A stretch of DNA of 64,000 nucleotides from Emydura subglobosa. Lineage: Eukaryota; Chordata; Testudines; Chelidae. The notes below the pieces were generated by a model, which was given only the letters and a program-made list of their open reading frames with translations, did no database searches and was not told where the DNA came from. Positions 11,961 through 23,784 of this stretch are shown piece by piece (position 1 is the first letter of the stretch; the number at the start of each line of letters is the position of its first letter). The DNA lies in contig ML679970.1 in NCBI GenBank assembly GCA_007922225.1, positions 41,062,212-41,126,211 on the forward strand. The letters run 5' to 3'. The translations under genes were made by a program, and so were the position numbers.

Positions 11961-12351
11961 ATTTATTATCAAGTTCAAATAGCTGCTCCTCATCTTCAGA
12001 CCATTCATAAACTTGGCTGCACTGGGAAGGGCAATTTCTTCTTTATTGTAGCCTTGAAAACGGCCACATAAAAACAGGCTATGAAGAAGATATTTCCTAG
12101 GAAAGTGAAGCTAGCCTTTGGGTGCACATCAGAATGTTGAGTGAACCCTTCCATGGGAAAGGCTGGAGTCACTCAAACGTTTACCTCATGCAGACTGATT
12201 ACTTTCTGCCCTGGGAGGTTAACTGGGGATGTGGATCCAGGACTGTTCCCTTTATTCTGTCTGGCTTTGACCTGAGTGATTGCAAAGACTCACACGGTAA
12301 ATGCACGTTCATTTCAATCCTATTTGACTGCCTAGTACATAAAGCCCTATG

Positions 12352-12529
12352 CCAGGGTAGTTAATAAGCAGACCATGGGCCAAATCTGGACTGCCAGAGG
12401 CTTTTGAATGGACCCTTAAATCTTTTTATTTACTTATTATCATTATTATTATTAACTTTTTAATGTATTACTTTCTCTGGAGTCTGGGCCTTGACTATAC
12501 CTTGACAAAAAATAATTGACTGCCCCTGG
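12352..12529. mobile_element. hAT-like MITE, 178 bp
   Basis: The left terminus CCAGGGTAGTTAATAAGC and the inverted right terminus CCAGGGGCAGTCAATTATTT match through most of their length. The interior has an ATT-rich tract (TTATTATCATTATTATTATTAA at about 12436-12457). I see no convincing 8-bp target duplication, so the superfamily call rests on the terminal motif only. Confidence 0.55.
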
Positions 12530-13574
12530 CCTAGGCTCTTCAGATTGTCCACTGGAGGCATGTGACCAAGTGATGCTGTATATTAAGTGGAGGTCAGAAA
12601 TGTTGTCCAAGTGCAACAGATGGGGAAAGCATTTACCCTATTTTATTGTCAGGGAACTGTACTCCTGAATTTGAGGCAAGCCTGGACACTCTACATGAGG
12701 ATCTAAGCTGATCCTCATATGTATACGATCCTAATGTGTATTTATAGGGCAAAAGTCTGCAAATATGGTGGCTCATGGAGCGGATCTGAGAAAAGCTGGA
12801 TTGGTGGCACTTGCCTTGTCTGACACTGAAAAGCAGTGGGAAACTGGAGCTGAAAACCCTCCACACATGAGGCTTCCCACTCAGAAGATCATGTCCTTGG
12901 CACATCCATCTGCTCTTCCTACGGTGCTTCAGCAATAGTGACTCAGCAAGCCACCCCTCCAAAATGTCATCACTCCATGCAGTGCCTTGCTGATACATCA
13001 AATCCGGTTGGTTTGACTTGCTGCTGGAGATCCTCCAAGAGGAATCGCATATTAGGTAAGACCAGTTGGCATTATTGCCATGCTGAGGTCTTGACACTTT
13101 GTGGTTATGAAAGATCTCAGGTCATTTTCTGCAACATACTAGCCCAAATGTCCAAGCCAAATTCCAGTTTCACCCTGCCTTCCTAAAATCCTCACACACA
13201 CTACTTGACCCAGCTTTCTCCATCACTGTTGGGTCGTGTGGCTCTGTGCTGGTAGACAGCTGCTGTATTCCACCCATTGGCCATTCAGCTTGAAAAGCTG
13301 CATGGGGTCCTTTCAGATGTAAGGCACCATACAGTAAAAAAAAACCAAATTAAAATGCACCATCATTACCCAGCCCACCACTAGCTCAGCCCCTCGTTTC
13401 TTTGCAACGGGCTACGAAATCAAAAACATCAAGGCGATTACAATCACTCTGGCATGCAGGAGAGGCAGCTGAGCTCTGATGGACTGAGCTTGGCTCTCTG
13501 GCTGGGTGTCAAGAAATCTGAGCTGAGACGTTCAAAGCCAACTAAGGGATTTGAACACATAAAGGAATCTCACT
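12530..13574. other. No gene recognised
   Basis: Unique sequence. A 154-codon minus-strand frame (12633-13097) opens here, with no domain that I recognise and no supporting splice or codon signal. It is one of the longer non-TE frames in the window, so a protein search would be worthwhile, but I treat it as chance. Confidence 0.35.
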
Positions 13575-13705
13575 CCAGGGCTTCTAATCCCAGCTCTTCC
13601 ACTGAGTCCATGTGACCTTGGGCAACTCATTTAACATCTGGGGGTAATATTTGCCCACCTTTGTTAAGCGCTCTAAGAGCTTTATATATATAAATAAGGA
13701 TCTAT
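13575..13705 (+). repeat. tRNA-derived SINE, sense, partial
   Basis: TCTAATCCCAGCTCTTCCACTG, TGTGACCTTGGGCAACTCATTTAAC and TAAGCGCTCTAAGAGCTTTATA follow the SINE order, but the GTAAAATGGGG segment is reduced. It is immediately followed by a palindromic MITE. Confidence 0.7.
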
Positions 13706-13717
13706 GCTTTACATGAT

Positions 13718-13827
13718 GCCAGTTCAGGAAGGTATTTAAGCACATGCCTACATTTAAGCATGTCTGTAGTCCCACTGAAGTCAACTGATCTCTTGCTTAA
13801 AATTAAGTACTTTACTGAACAGGGCCT
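13718..13827. repeat. Palindromic MITE (TTAAGCA family)
   Basis: The left end CAGTTCAGGAAGGTATTTAAGC is mirrored at the right end as TTAAGTACTTTACTGAACAG. The centre holds GTCCCACTGAAGTCAAC. It is related to the copies at 4638 and 33693. Confidence 0.7.
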
Positions 13828-14256
13828 ATCATATGAAATGCTACCATAGCTGGGGGACGGGGTAGGTAGTGAATCAGCCTTTTACTTCGGCCACCAGATC
13901 TAATGCTGATTTTGGTCACTAGGGAAGGTGTTTTGCAAACTGACTCACCCTCTCTGTCTCTCCAGTATCACATGGTTTCCTTCTCTTTCCAAGAAACATG
14001 CTGATGCCACTGAAGAATGACTCCAGTGCCATTTGCCAGCATTAGCTTGTGCCCAAGTGAAACCCCCCTCTTCCCGCAGATTACAGTAAAGCAGAGATTT
14101 GTAATGACTGCAGAGAAGCCAGGGACCCCTGCTTTTGATTTCCGATCACAGCTCTACCTTCCTCCACCAAGAACAAAGGAAATGATTAGTCATGTAGCAC
14201 GTATTGATTTAGTAGTCTTCATTTTAAAAATTATGCTTCCCAATATTGTTCTTTTT

Positions 14257-14285
14257 TATTATTGTTATTATTATTATTATTATTA
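14257..14285. repeat. (TTA)n microsatellite
   Basis: About nine TTA units with one G interruption are visible. No SINE body precedes it, so I list it alone. Confidence 0.85.
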
Positions 14286-14759
14286 CTGAAGCAAATTGTA
14301 ACACACTGAACTGAAAATGGGTTAACTCATTCCTAGCTCTACTTTTAGAGCTCATTCTTTCAGTAATGGAACAGAAACCATAAACTAAGAAACGTTTTCT
14401 CTAAACATAAGAAATAAAAGAAAGACTTCATAAAAAGGTGCCTAGTTATAACACTCAGGCCACTGACGTTTCCCTCATTTCCCCCCTGCCCCAATCCTAC
14501 ACCTATCAGAAACTTTTTATTCAGAGTATTTATTGATAGTTAATAAACAAATAACTGGTGGCGGGGGGTAAGGTGAGTTAGACTAGTTGTCATGTGACTC
14601 ATGCTCTCCAGTCACATGAGAGAAATAACAGGACCCGGGTACCCTATCAACTGGTAGTGGTAGCAGCCCCAACCACACGATTTCTGGGCATGGTAGGACA
14701 CCCCCTGTTGCTCTGAAGGGACCCTCTGGTAGATCTAGAGGTAGTAGGGAAGGCTGCAA

Positions 14760-15634
14760 AATTGGGGGAGTGGTAAATAACACAGAGGACAGGTCACTGA
14801 TTCAGAGGGATCTAGATCACTTGGTAAATTGGGAACAAGCAAACAATATGCATTCTAATACGGCTAAGGGTAAATATATACATCAAGGAACAAAGAATGT
14901 AGGCTATACTTAAAGGATGGAGGACTCTATCCAGGGAAGCAGTGACTGTGAAAAAGGTTTTGGGGTCATGGTGGATAATCAACTGAACATAAGCTCCCAG
15001 TGGGACGCTGGGGCCAAACGAGCTAATGCAATCCTGGGATGCATAAATGAGGGAATCTTGGGTAGGAGCAGAAAGATTATTTTTCTTCTGTATTTGGCAC
15101 TGGTGTGACCACTGCTGAAATACTGTGTCTAGTTCTGGTGCCCCCAATCCACGAAGGATGTTGATAAATTGGAGAGGGTTCAGAGAAGAGCCTTGAGAAT
15201 GATTCAAGGATTAGAAAACATGCCTTACAATGGTAGTCTCAGAGAGCTCAATCTATTTAGCTTAACAAAGAGAAGGCTAAGGGGTGACTTGATCAGTCTT
15301 TAAGTATCTACACAGGGAACAAATATTTAATAATGGCCTCTTCAATCTAGCAGAGAAAGATATAACACGATCCAATGTCTGGAAGCTGAAGCTGGACAAA
15401 TTCAGACTGGAAATAAGGTGTACATTTTTAACAGTGAGAGTAATTGACAATTGGAACAATTTACCAAGGATTGTGGTAGATTCTCCATCACTGGCAATTT
15501 TAAAATCAAGATTGGCTGTTTTCCTAAAAGACCTGCCATAGGGATTACTGTGGGGAAGTTCTCTGGCCTATGTTATACAGGAAGTCCAACTAGATGGTCA
15601 CAGTGGTCTCTTCTGGCCTTAGAATCTAGGAACC
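14760..15634 (+). mobile_element. CR1 LINE fragment: end of ORF2 plus 3' UTR, sense
   Basis: This is the longest TE fragment in the window. Frames shift, but the conserved C-terminal part of the CR1 reverse transcriptase is readable: a GVMVDNQLN segment, then KRANAILGCIN (about 15014-15048), then KDVDKLERVQRRALRM (about 15151-15198) and LFSLTKRRLRGDLI (about 15253-15295). The 3' UTR follows with TCTCTGGCCTATGTTATACAGG and TCTTCTGGCCTTAGAATCTAGG. Stop codons and frameshifts break the frame, for example a TGA after the LALV segment near 15108. The fragment is 5'-truncated and dead. Confidence 0.92.
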
Positions 15635-16609
15635 AGCCTTTGGTGGCTGGATGAAGGTCACTAGTAAAGGGGGGTCTGGAAGGAGGATGGGGTGCTAACC
15701 AAGGGAGGATGCAGAGACTCCCCTCAGAGGTCACTGATCACCTTCAAAAAACTAAGCAGTGAGAGCAGTATTTTATGGCGAAGATCTCTGTGGTGTCAGA
15801 TTACTCAAAAAAACCTTAAACAAGCAACTAGGCAAGAGAGTGGGTAGGGGGTGCAGTAAGGGTAATGGGGTAAGAAATCTGGACAGGGTAACGGGGCAGT
15901 GGACACATGGAGACATATTCAGGGTTCCTCAAGGTGAGATCTTCCAAACTCTCCGTACCAAAATGGAGGCAAAGTCCCAAACAGTCTTGGATTTCCAAGT
16001 GGCAGACTTGGAGACCCTGTGTAGGAACAAGGGCTCTTCTGTTGAGTCACTCTAGTCTCGGGTGCTAAAACCCTGCATTAAGATGCTGAGTCATGCTGAC
16101 AAGTTGTTCTAGCTGGCAGGTTATCTCCAGCCATGATCTAAAGGGTGGAGAGAGTGAGTCTCTGGGCCAGAGAGAGCTAGGACTGGAGAAGTCCTGGAGG
16201 GAAGCTGTAGGACCATCCAAGCCTGGGAGATGACGGGGGATGACTTTTTGTTCTGTTATTGTACAGAGTGATCAATAGAGTCAAGCCCCACGAAGGGGGT
16301 GAGCATCACACTAACTCAGGCTCTGTGCACTCTGCTGAAGAAAGACCAGAGATCTGGCCCATTCACAGGAGTAAACTGCTAAAGCCATTTGTCTTAGGGC
16401 ATTGTTGCTAAACCCTTTTTCTTCTGTTCCTCCTTCAGTCTTTGCCCACTGACTTTTACTTAGCCCTTTCACAGGAGAGCTTGGGATTTCTAGGCACCTC
16501 TCCCACTGCTGGCAAAGATAAATAGAACGATAGAATTGCTCGGCCTGAATGGGGTCCACAGTGGGTCTGCTCTAACGATAACCACTAGCTCACCCAGACG
16601 TTATGGGCT
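15635..16609. other. No gene recognised; possible LTR remnant near 16.2 kb
   Basis: The stretch 16240-16300 (TTGTACAGAGTGATCAATAGAG) resembles an LTR end region, but I cannot define termini. No coding similarity was seen. Confidence 0.3.
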
Positions 16610-16722
16610 AAAGGCAGCAATCACTGGGTGAGATTGGTGAGATTCTTTGGCCTATGTTATGCAGGAGATCACATTTAATGATCTAATGGTCCTTCAGTCC
16701 TTAAAAATCTATGAATCTATGG
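16610..16722 (+). mobile_element. CR1 3' UTR fragment, sense, with tail
   Basis: TTCTTTGGCCTATGTTATGCAGG, then GATCTAATGGTCC and AAAAATCTATGAATCTATGG match the 3' end of the CR1 copy at 14760. They include the short ATGAATCTATGG microsatellite tail on which CR1 insertions end. Confidence 0.85.
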
Positions 16723-16724
16723 AA

Positions 16725-17248
16725 AAGGTTTTGTGAGCTATTCTCTGTTTCTTCCGCGGTTCCACTATCTCTAGGCCATCTAAGATAAGCTTTCACCACA
16801 GGCTCAAGCTCTACTGATTCTGAATCCTTTGCCTTTTTCGGAAGTTTACTTCCAAAGCTTTTCCTTTGAGATCTGGATGCTCCAAGTTGGAGTGAGACAG
16901 AGAGTCTAGTTTCAGATCTAGATTACCAACTGAAATGCAGGTCACGTTGAGAGGTCTCTTCTCCCCCTGACTCTAATGGTGTCTTTCATCAGTGCAAGGC
17001 AGTGCACAGAGATGGCTCTGGAGGTCAAGCTGAGACCAGGAAACTTGTTTTATTAGTAAGTGGAGCTGGATTCAGGTAAATCAGAGCTCACAGCATTACT
17101 CTCAGGCTGCCGCTTCTTTCTTTCTTCTTTTAAATATATATTGTGCTTTAGTTTGCTAATTAACTAGGCTTCCGATTCATCAGCACCTTGGCCACAATCC
17201 TGCTATCCACGCCCTCCGTCTCCTCCTCTGAGCTCATTTCCATTCGAT
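16725..17248. other. No gene recognised
   Basis: Unique sequence with a pyrimidine-rich patch (CTTTCTTTCTTCTTTT) at about 17115-17130. I see nothing else. Confidence 0.5.
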
Positions 17249-17354
17249 GGGCCAGATTCTCCTCTCACTTACACCAGTGTCATTCCAGGGACTTCAGTGA
17301 GGTTACTCCACAGGATACTCCAGACCAGCATAAGTGAGAGGAGAATCAGACCCC
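17249..17354. repeat. Palindromic MITE (GTGAGAGGAGAATCAG family)
   Basis: GGGCCAGATTCTCCTCTCACTT at the left is inverted as AAGTGAGAGGAGAATCAGACCC at the right. The interior pairs CCAGGGACTTCAGTGAGG with TACTCCACAGG. This is the cleanest copy of its family here and would fold into a long hairpin. Confidence 0.8.
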
Positions 17355-18006
17355 TTTTCTTTTAGTCCCTGTTTCACCCTGACAAAGGTTTGTTTTGTTA
17401 TTTTTTTAAGGTTCTAATTTAACCAAGCCATAGTTTCTGCTTCCTCGAGAATCAATATTTTTCTCTGTCTTTTGACATTTTTTTTATTTTATTTTTACAT
17501 GCGGTCTCCAAAAGGGTATAATTTACAGTTAATACCATGCAATCAAAGACGACAGCAGGATTCCTATGAGCAGAGCAATCCTGGCTCCTAATCATGGCTC
17601 GCAGGCGCTGCAGAAAAATTACAATCCCGCACATGGAATGGTGAATACCTGCTCCCACCAACACACGCGTTTTTAATTTCAAAGATGTATAGCAGGAGGG
17701 AAAACGCTCAGCCCCTCGGTGCTCAGAAGGGCAGGTTAATGAAGTGAGCCCAGTGCATGCAAAAGGCACTGTGATGTTGACTCTGGAGAATGAAATCCTT
17801 GATTAGGTACAGAACAGGACACGGCCTGCATGGCCTCAATGTGCCTCACTTCTGTTCTGAAAGGGTCACCTGTAGTGGAGTGAGGGAGGGAGTAATTTTC
17901 AGAGCCATTTGTGTTTAGTGATGTGGGAACGTGGCCCACCAGAAACCGATCTGAGACCACTAAACTCATCTCACATAGACCGCGGAGCAGCCCACAGGCA
18001 AGAAGA
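17355..18006. other. No gene recognised
   Basis: Mostly unique sequence. The region 17440-17520 is T/A-rich. The 105-codon minus-strand frames at 17452 and 17736 overlap in different phases and show no domain. Confidence 0.45.
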
Positions 18007-18102
18007 CCCAGACCCTCAAAATTATTTGGGCACCTAACTCCCATTGAAACCAATGGGAAACCAGTGGGAGTTAGACACCTAAATACCAGTGAAGACCTGG
18101 GC
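18007..18102. repeat. Palindromic MITE (CACCTAACTCCCATTG family)
   Basis: GGGCACCTAACTCCCATTGA on the left mirrors GTGGGAGTTAGACACCTAAA on the right. The ends CCAGACCCTCAAAATT and AGTGAAGACCTGG pair more weakly. A related copy is at 26394. Confidence 0.75.
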
Positions 18103-18309
18103 TTCAGGAGTTTCAGTTGCTACCTGCCAGTCTAGCGGTGGCAAAAGACATTTCTTCCACTTTTCCCTCCACTGCTCCCATGCGCAGGGAACAAGAGCCA
18201 AGCGATGCTTCAGATGTAAACAAACCAAACCGGGGCTGTGAGGAGCAGGACGACATTCCGCCGTGATAGCGCTGGAAAAATCATAGAAATGGATAAGCAC
18301 AGCATCCTT

Positions 18310-18528
18310 CAGTGGTTTTCAACCACTGGCGCACATACTCCAGGGCATCTGCAGACCACGTCTCAGTGGTCTGTGAAAGACTGTCATTACCACAGGGCAG
18401 TGCTTTACAACCCGTGGCCCACGGACCCCTGGGCATCTGCAGACTACGTCTAAGATTTCCAAAGGGGTCTGCACCTCCTTTTGAAATTTTGTAAGGGTCC
18501 ACACATGCAAAAAGGTTGAAAACCTGGT
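18310..18528. mobile_element. hAT-like MITE (CAGTGGTTTTCAACC termini)
   Basis: The left end CAGTGGTTTTCAACC is inverted at the right end as GGTTGAAAACCTGGT. Internally a 36-40 bp block is repeated in direct orientation: CCAGGGCATCTGCAGACCACG at about 18341 and CCTGGGCATCTGCAGACTACG at about 18428. The 8-bp flanks do not match, so the target duplication is lost or the end is misplaced. Confidence 0.7.
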
Positions 18529-18529
18529 C

Positions 18530-19550
18530 TAGCTGAATCAGGACCTTAGTGCCATCACAGAGAAGAACGGTGAGCTTACAGACCTCGGCCCATCATGGCA
18601 GCGATGCACTTGATTGTGCAGAGTTGTCTCCTCATCCCGACCAGCTGGTGATGGCTTTGGCTAAGGACTCTCACCTGTGCCAAATAACAAGCATCAGTGA
18701 AGGTGGACAGAAATGGAGCTAGGATACTAGGGAAGGGCAGAGAGCACGCAACTTCCTCACATTCCATGTGGACAAAGCATACGCTTGACACCCAATAATC
18801 TGTGAGAGCCCCAATATTTATTCAAATTAGCTGTGGAGTGGGGAGAACCAACTACCTCATTCTCTCAAAGGATCAGATCAAATAGAACCACATCAGGGCC
18901 CCTTCTTGAGGACCCTTGCTCCATGTATGAGTAACACAATGATATATATTGGAGTTTCAGTTCACAGATCAGGGACAGCTCCCACTGTAACAATTTTTTT
19001 CTGGATTAAATCAATGCTTTTGAATCTGCGTTTCAAACTCTCCAGAGCCAGGAGGGAGACTCCTGATTTTCTTGCCAGGCTCCCACCTTTTGTCTATTCA
19101 GGAGGATGTCATATTTATCTGGTCTCCTACTCAGAACCAAATGTAATAAATCTGAAAAGCAAGCTGTTCCCATAAAGGTTTCTGTTTTCTTCTCTCTCAC
19201 ATGGTTTCAAAGGCAGATGGTGCAGCCATGCAGAATGTCACATGGCCACATCAGGATACAGAGCTCTCTGGCAACATCACACCAAATGATCTCAGGGAAC
19301 GTGGCTCTGTCCTGCTCTGGAAACAGTTGGCAAGTAATGCTGAGGTGATAGTTCACCTCCATGTGCCTTAGTACCATATGCTGCCCTTGCTACAAAATCA
19401 GACACACGGGGAAGCAGGGCAGCTAAGTGGATTAGGAATGGGATATGCATCCCTTCCAGTCCAGCTCAGCCTGTGTTATGAGCTGGTGGGTCTGAGTCCA
19501 GTTCATAAAGGACAGGTATCTACATCACAAAACCACTATCACTGAGCTCA
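18530..19550. other. No gene recognised
   Basis: Unique sequence without readable repeats or domains. Confidence 0.45.
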
Positions 19551-19594
19551 TGAGGACAAGACCCAATTCACCTATGAGGACAAGACCCAATTCA
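19551..19594. repeat. 24-bp tandem duplication
   Basis: TGAGGACAAGACCCAATTCA occurs at 19551-19570 and again, identical, at 19575-19594. The period is 24 bp. The identity of the copies suggests a recent duplication. Confidence 0.9.
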
Positions 19595-19982
19595 ATGAAA
19601 TAAAGGGAGTATAAATAATTCAAAGAGAATCCAGACACTGTGCAACAAAGAGGCTGGAAAGATGCCTCTGGGATGAGCGTACGGGATCAGAGTGGTGTAC
19701 CTTTGAGAAGCCCAGGGGGAGAGGGTACCAGTTCATACACACTATGTTTGAGAGGAACTGGAAGGGTATCAATGGCTTTTCCAGACAGATGATTACTACA
19801 TAATACCACAGACACACAGCCTTGGGGGGCCAGGTGAAGGAGATCTCCACTGGGGGTCACTAGCCACAAAGCCGCTCTGTGTGCCAGTGACATGATTATA
19901 CAACAAGCAGTCCATCCAGAGGGCACTAAAGAGCACAAGGTCCTGAAACAAACAAAGAGGGCGTTGACACTAGCCCCGGGGG

Positions 19983-20289
19983 CAGAGCCGTCCCTAGGGT
20001 ACGGTGAATCGGGGCGACCGCCCCGGGTCCCAGATTTTGGGGGGCCCCATGCCAGACCATGCGGGAGGTGGGCAGCTGCAGCACACCAGACCACGCAGGA
20101 GACAGGTGGCTGCTGCTAGGGTCCCGGCTTCATGCTGTGCCTGCCTCCTGGCTGGGAGCAACAACCAGGCGGGAGGTGGGCAACTGCCTCCTGCCTCCAG
20201 GCTGTATGCCGGGACTGGGCGGGAGCCGGGCGGGGGGCCCACACAGTGGGATTTGTCCCAGGCCCCACATCCCCCTAGAGACAGCCCTG
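19983..20289. mobile_element. hAT-type MITE with 8-bp target duplication
   Basis: The left end CAGAGCCGTCCCTAGGG is inverted at the right end (CCCCTAGAGACAGCCCTG). The flanking 8-mers CCCGGGGG (19975-19982) and CCCAGGGG (20290-20297) match at 7 of 8, the duplication length expected for hAT. The interior is GC-rich with two related blocks (GCGGGAGGTGGGCAGCTGC and GCGGGAGGTGGGCAACTGC), which accounts for the overlapping open frames here. Confidence 0.8.
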
Positions 20290-20299
20290 CCCAGGGGCC

Positions 20300-21077
20300 C
20301 CAGTTAGGCCCCATGTGGGTGGCAGTAACTCTACTGACTGGTGCCGGCTTGAGGACATCCATTGTGAAAAGGATGTAGATTAGACAATGGGGAGCCTCTG
20401 CCGAAGGGTGGGGCATGATGGGCTTACAAGAGGTGCCAGCTAAAGCACTTAGCATCCTAGTTTCACTGACGGGAACAGTCCTGCACTATCAGTGCAGAGA
20501 CTTTCCACACCACAGCTAGCACAGTCAATATATACCAGAAGTACAGTTCATAGCCTATCACTGGGATTCTGCTTCAGGGTGTGATTGCTCATCTTTTTTC
20601 TGGAATTGCTGACAGACCCTAAGCTATGTTGGCTCTTACCAGCAGTCACCCATTTAAACAGAGAGAAAGAGGAGAACATAAAGGGCTTGTGCTGTTTGCA
20701 TTTGATTTACCCTGCCGCAGAAAGAGTTCCTTACATACAGCCCTGCCATGCCATCTAGACCCCAGAGTCTGTCTTTCCATTTCTTGTGCATCAATAAACA
20801 GCCAGGCTGGAAATGCATTATTCTGTCCTGTGTGTGGGAAGGGCAGGGCTTGGTGGTGGTTGTTTTTGAACTGTAATATTTGGCATTGTTATTCTGTGTC
20901 AGTGATTTAAATGTGCTGATAGAGTCGGTGACAGCTTAAATGGCTCCAGCCTCCCCCTCCTCCCAGCCTGCAGCTAGTCTCTGTTACAGATGGAAGGCTG
21001 ACAACTTCTCTTCAGGAACAATGGAAAGTGGCGGAGTAGGTGGAGAGCCCTGTAATTGGTTAGGCTGGGGGTTCTTT
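20300..21077. other. No gene recognised
   Basis: Unique sequence with no convincing exon or repeat. Confidence 0.45.
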
Positions 21078-21079
21078 CT

Positions 21080-21097
21080 GGTGGTGGTGGTGGTGGT
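21080..21097. repeat. (GGT)n microsatellite
   Basis: Six GGT/GTG units in a row are visible (GTGGTGGTGGTGGTGGTT). The minus-strand proline run in overlapping frames comes from this tract. Confidence 0.85.
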
Positions 21098-21763
21098 TGT
21101 TTTAAAAGCTGAGGAAAATGGAGACGTTTCTTCTTTGGCGGGGCCGACCTCTGTGAATCCATGGCTAAGCACCCACCTGCACCTGCCTCAAAGGTGAGAG
21201 ATGCAGAGGGAAAGAGAGACGGGGCCGTAAAGGCTGCTTCGCATCTTCCCCCTACCTGTTCTGCAGTGACAACCTTCTGATAGCAGACAGCCATTGCTCT
21301 AAATCACTCCCTACCTGCTCTCTCGCCCCCTGCGCCCTCCCGCCTCCTGCTAGTTTAGAGCAGCACCCTACACACTGCCTGACAAAACAGATCTTCCCAC
21401 GCTGACTTCCTTTCCTGCTTTCCTGAAGGTTAGCCAGGCATGTGGCACGACCTGGCTGCCAGAAGCCATTCGGGGACAAAAGGTGATGGGGTCACTGACT
21501 GGACCAGCCATGGGAGCCAAAAGGCTAAAGTGGGGCAACGCAGGCACAGCTGATGCAAAAGTGATCGTCTCCTCTGCTAAGACGTGCACAGTGAAGGCTG
21601 TTAAACACACACCAGAGGGGCAAGAATAAGACAAGACAAGACAAGGATAGAAAAATACAGGCACATGCAACACACACATTTGCACAGTATGGAGCACAGT
21701 ACCCCACTGGGAAATAAGCATCAAAGCATCTTATTATTGCTGCAATCCTACTAATAACTAGGC

Positions 21764-22162
21764 TTGGCAGAATTCAATTTTTTATTTTTTCATCATTTCG
21801 ACAGACAATATCAATGTTTATTTTGGGGCACAGTTTTCTATTTGTAACCATTTACATTTTCACAGTTGTGGGAAGTTTTGGGATGGCCGGACAATGGCAG
21901 GGGTTCAGGCACTAAATATTTAATAACAGTAGATGTTGAGATTCAAAAAGTTACATTTTATTCCAGTTAAAACACAAACAGCCAACATCCTATGTCAAAA
22001 TATACCAAGTAAATGTCCTTAAATCAAATGTTCATAAGTTACCAAGCAGCATTTTTCTCACTTTGCCTATCTGAAAATTTCTATTATCAATCATTGATGG
22101 AATTTTTGTTGTCAGTTTGGGTGAAATTGACATTTATTGATAAAAATCTAGTCCTTCCACAT
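21764..22162. mobile_element. ~400-bp non-autonomous DNA transposon
   Basis: The element starts GCTTGGCAGAATTCAATTTTT. Its right end, read inverted, is TGGAAGGACTAGATTTTTATCA and then AATGTCAATTTCACC, giving imperfect terminal inverted repeats of about 30 bp. The interior is AT-rich and non-coding (GGGATGGCCGGACAATGGCAG near 21880; ACAGCCAACATCC near 21977). I recognise it as a widespread sauropsid repeat, but I cannot give its library name. Confidence 0.7.
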
Positions 22163-22164
22163 CT

Positions 22165-23154
22165 ATTGATAACATAAGCAAATCTAAGCACAACCATAGC
22201 TTCTCTGGAATGGTCCAAATATAGTGAGTGATGGGTAGCGCTGTAATCCACTCCTGATTTATATTTGCTAGAGCTGAACGTACAAAGCTCACAAGACTAC
22301 ATATGTGTTGCTATCTTCCTTTACTGGTGGGACTGAAACTGCGCTTGGCTACCTGCCTTGGCTTTTTCTCCCTCTCTCTCAAGCACACTGATAGTTACAA
22401 TGGAAATGAAAAGGGTATGGAAGTGACAGTCACATGTCTCTAGGAGAAGTCAGCTATGGGAGATGTTTGCTTTGGAAATTAGGGTCTTCCCCTTGCAGTT
22501 ACTCATGACTGTGGACCTCTAAGACAGCCCATGGATTAAATTAACTCATGGTAGACCCATGTACTGCACACAGCTGGAAAGCAAAGGGACCCCTGCTGGG
22601 CAGGTGCTGGGAATTCATGAGTTTGCCACTGCATTCAACAGCAAATATCCAAGTTCTCTGGCTGTTACCCTGCAGAAATCACCCATCTATCTGCACACAG
22701 AGCTGTTATAAGATGAACTCGCTGTGAACTCAGTTCTGATCCGTGGTGTAGTGGGAGAGCCACACAGGGAAACATGGTATTTGAAGGGAAAGCCTAGAGC
22801 ATGGATGGACAGGACCTCTGCGTCAGTCATAGTGGAGTCCAGCAGGAAAGATTGGCTCTGTTAGCCTCACTACAGAATGAAGTCAGGAGGGGTGGGAGGA
22901 GAACAGAAGCCATGGGAGGAGCTAGAGATGAAGAGCCCTGCAGTGCCAAGAGAGCCGGAAGAAGAGGTGAGTAGATTATGGTTATTAACACTGATGTCTT
23001 TTACAGCAACACCTGGAACCCTCAGCAAAGATCCGGGCCCCCTTGTTCCAGCTGCTACGCAAAAGTGCAGAGCAGTGGTCTAAGTCTGTCAGTGGGAGTC
23101 TTCTCATTAACTTCAGAGGGAGCCTAGTTATGCCAATGCTGAGGGCCTTTGAAA
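22165..23154. other. No gene recognised
   Basis: Unique sequence. A short segment at about 23085-23150 resembles a worn MITE half (GTCAGTGGGAGTCTTCTCATTAA). No domain is visible in the short frames. Confidence 0.4.
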
Positions 23155-23340
23155 AGCCCACCCACCATCCCAGCCACAAAGGGCTTGCAATGTGAGCAGT
23201 CAAGAGGGACAGAGCGTAGAAGGGGATGCCAGGGGGTGAACTGACTTGCCCAGGAAGCCACACCTCAGTCTGGCAACAGAGCTGGGATTAGAACCCAGGG
23301 CGCCCCGTTTGCATTCCAGCTGGAGCACCTCAATTGCTCT
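23155..23340 (-). repeat. tRNA-derived SINE, antisense
   Basis: CAAAGGGCTTGCAATGTGAGC (antisense tail), GAACTGACTTGCCCAGGAAGCC (antisense core) and GCTGGGATTAGAACCCAGGG (antisense B-box region) occur in the expected order. Confidence 0.75.
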
Positions 23341-23784
23341 CAGAGAGAAGGTGCACAGAGAATCCAGGACTAGGGGGACACAGCCACTGAAGAGGGAGGA
23401 ATAAGTGGATTCTACCCCTCTTGCACAGGGGTATCAGGAGGGAGGCTGCCCTACAAATACCAGGAGGGGGCTTTCACAAGGGGAACGAGAAAGCAGCCTA
23501 AAAGGAAAACACCATGGGAAAAGCTTTCCGGTGCTGAGTGAAGGTGGCATGCAGTCCAGGGCTCATCACCGCGAAGGCAAAATAGCCACCGCGGTTGTTC
23601 CTGAGAGAAGGGTGGTGCCGAGCACAGATGCTTATTGCAGGAGGGTGCCCAGTCCAGGGGGATGTACCTCTCCAGGCCCAGCTGCATCAGCTATGAAGTC
23701 TGTTCAAAATGTCATGGCTGGTGGGGGGGTGGGCGGGTGGGCAGAGGGTGGCAGTTGCATTGCAGCTAATTGTCACTGGAGACG

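Noticed and set aside
12633..13097. 154-codon minus-strand open frame
   Set aside because: No recognisable domain or codon pattern. Kept only as a note in the interval entry.
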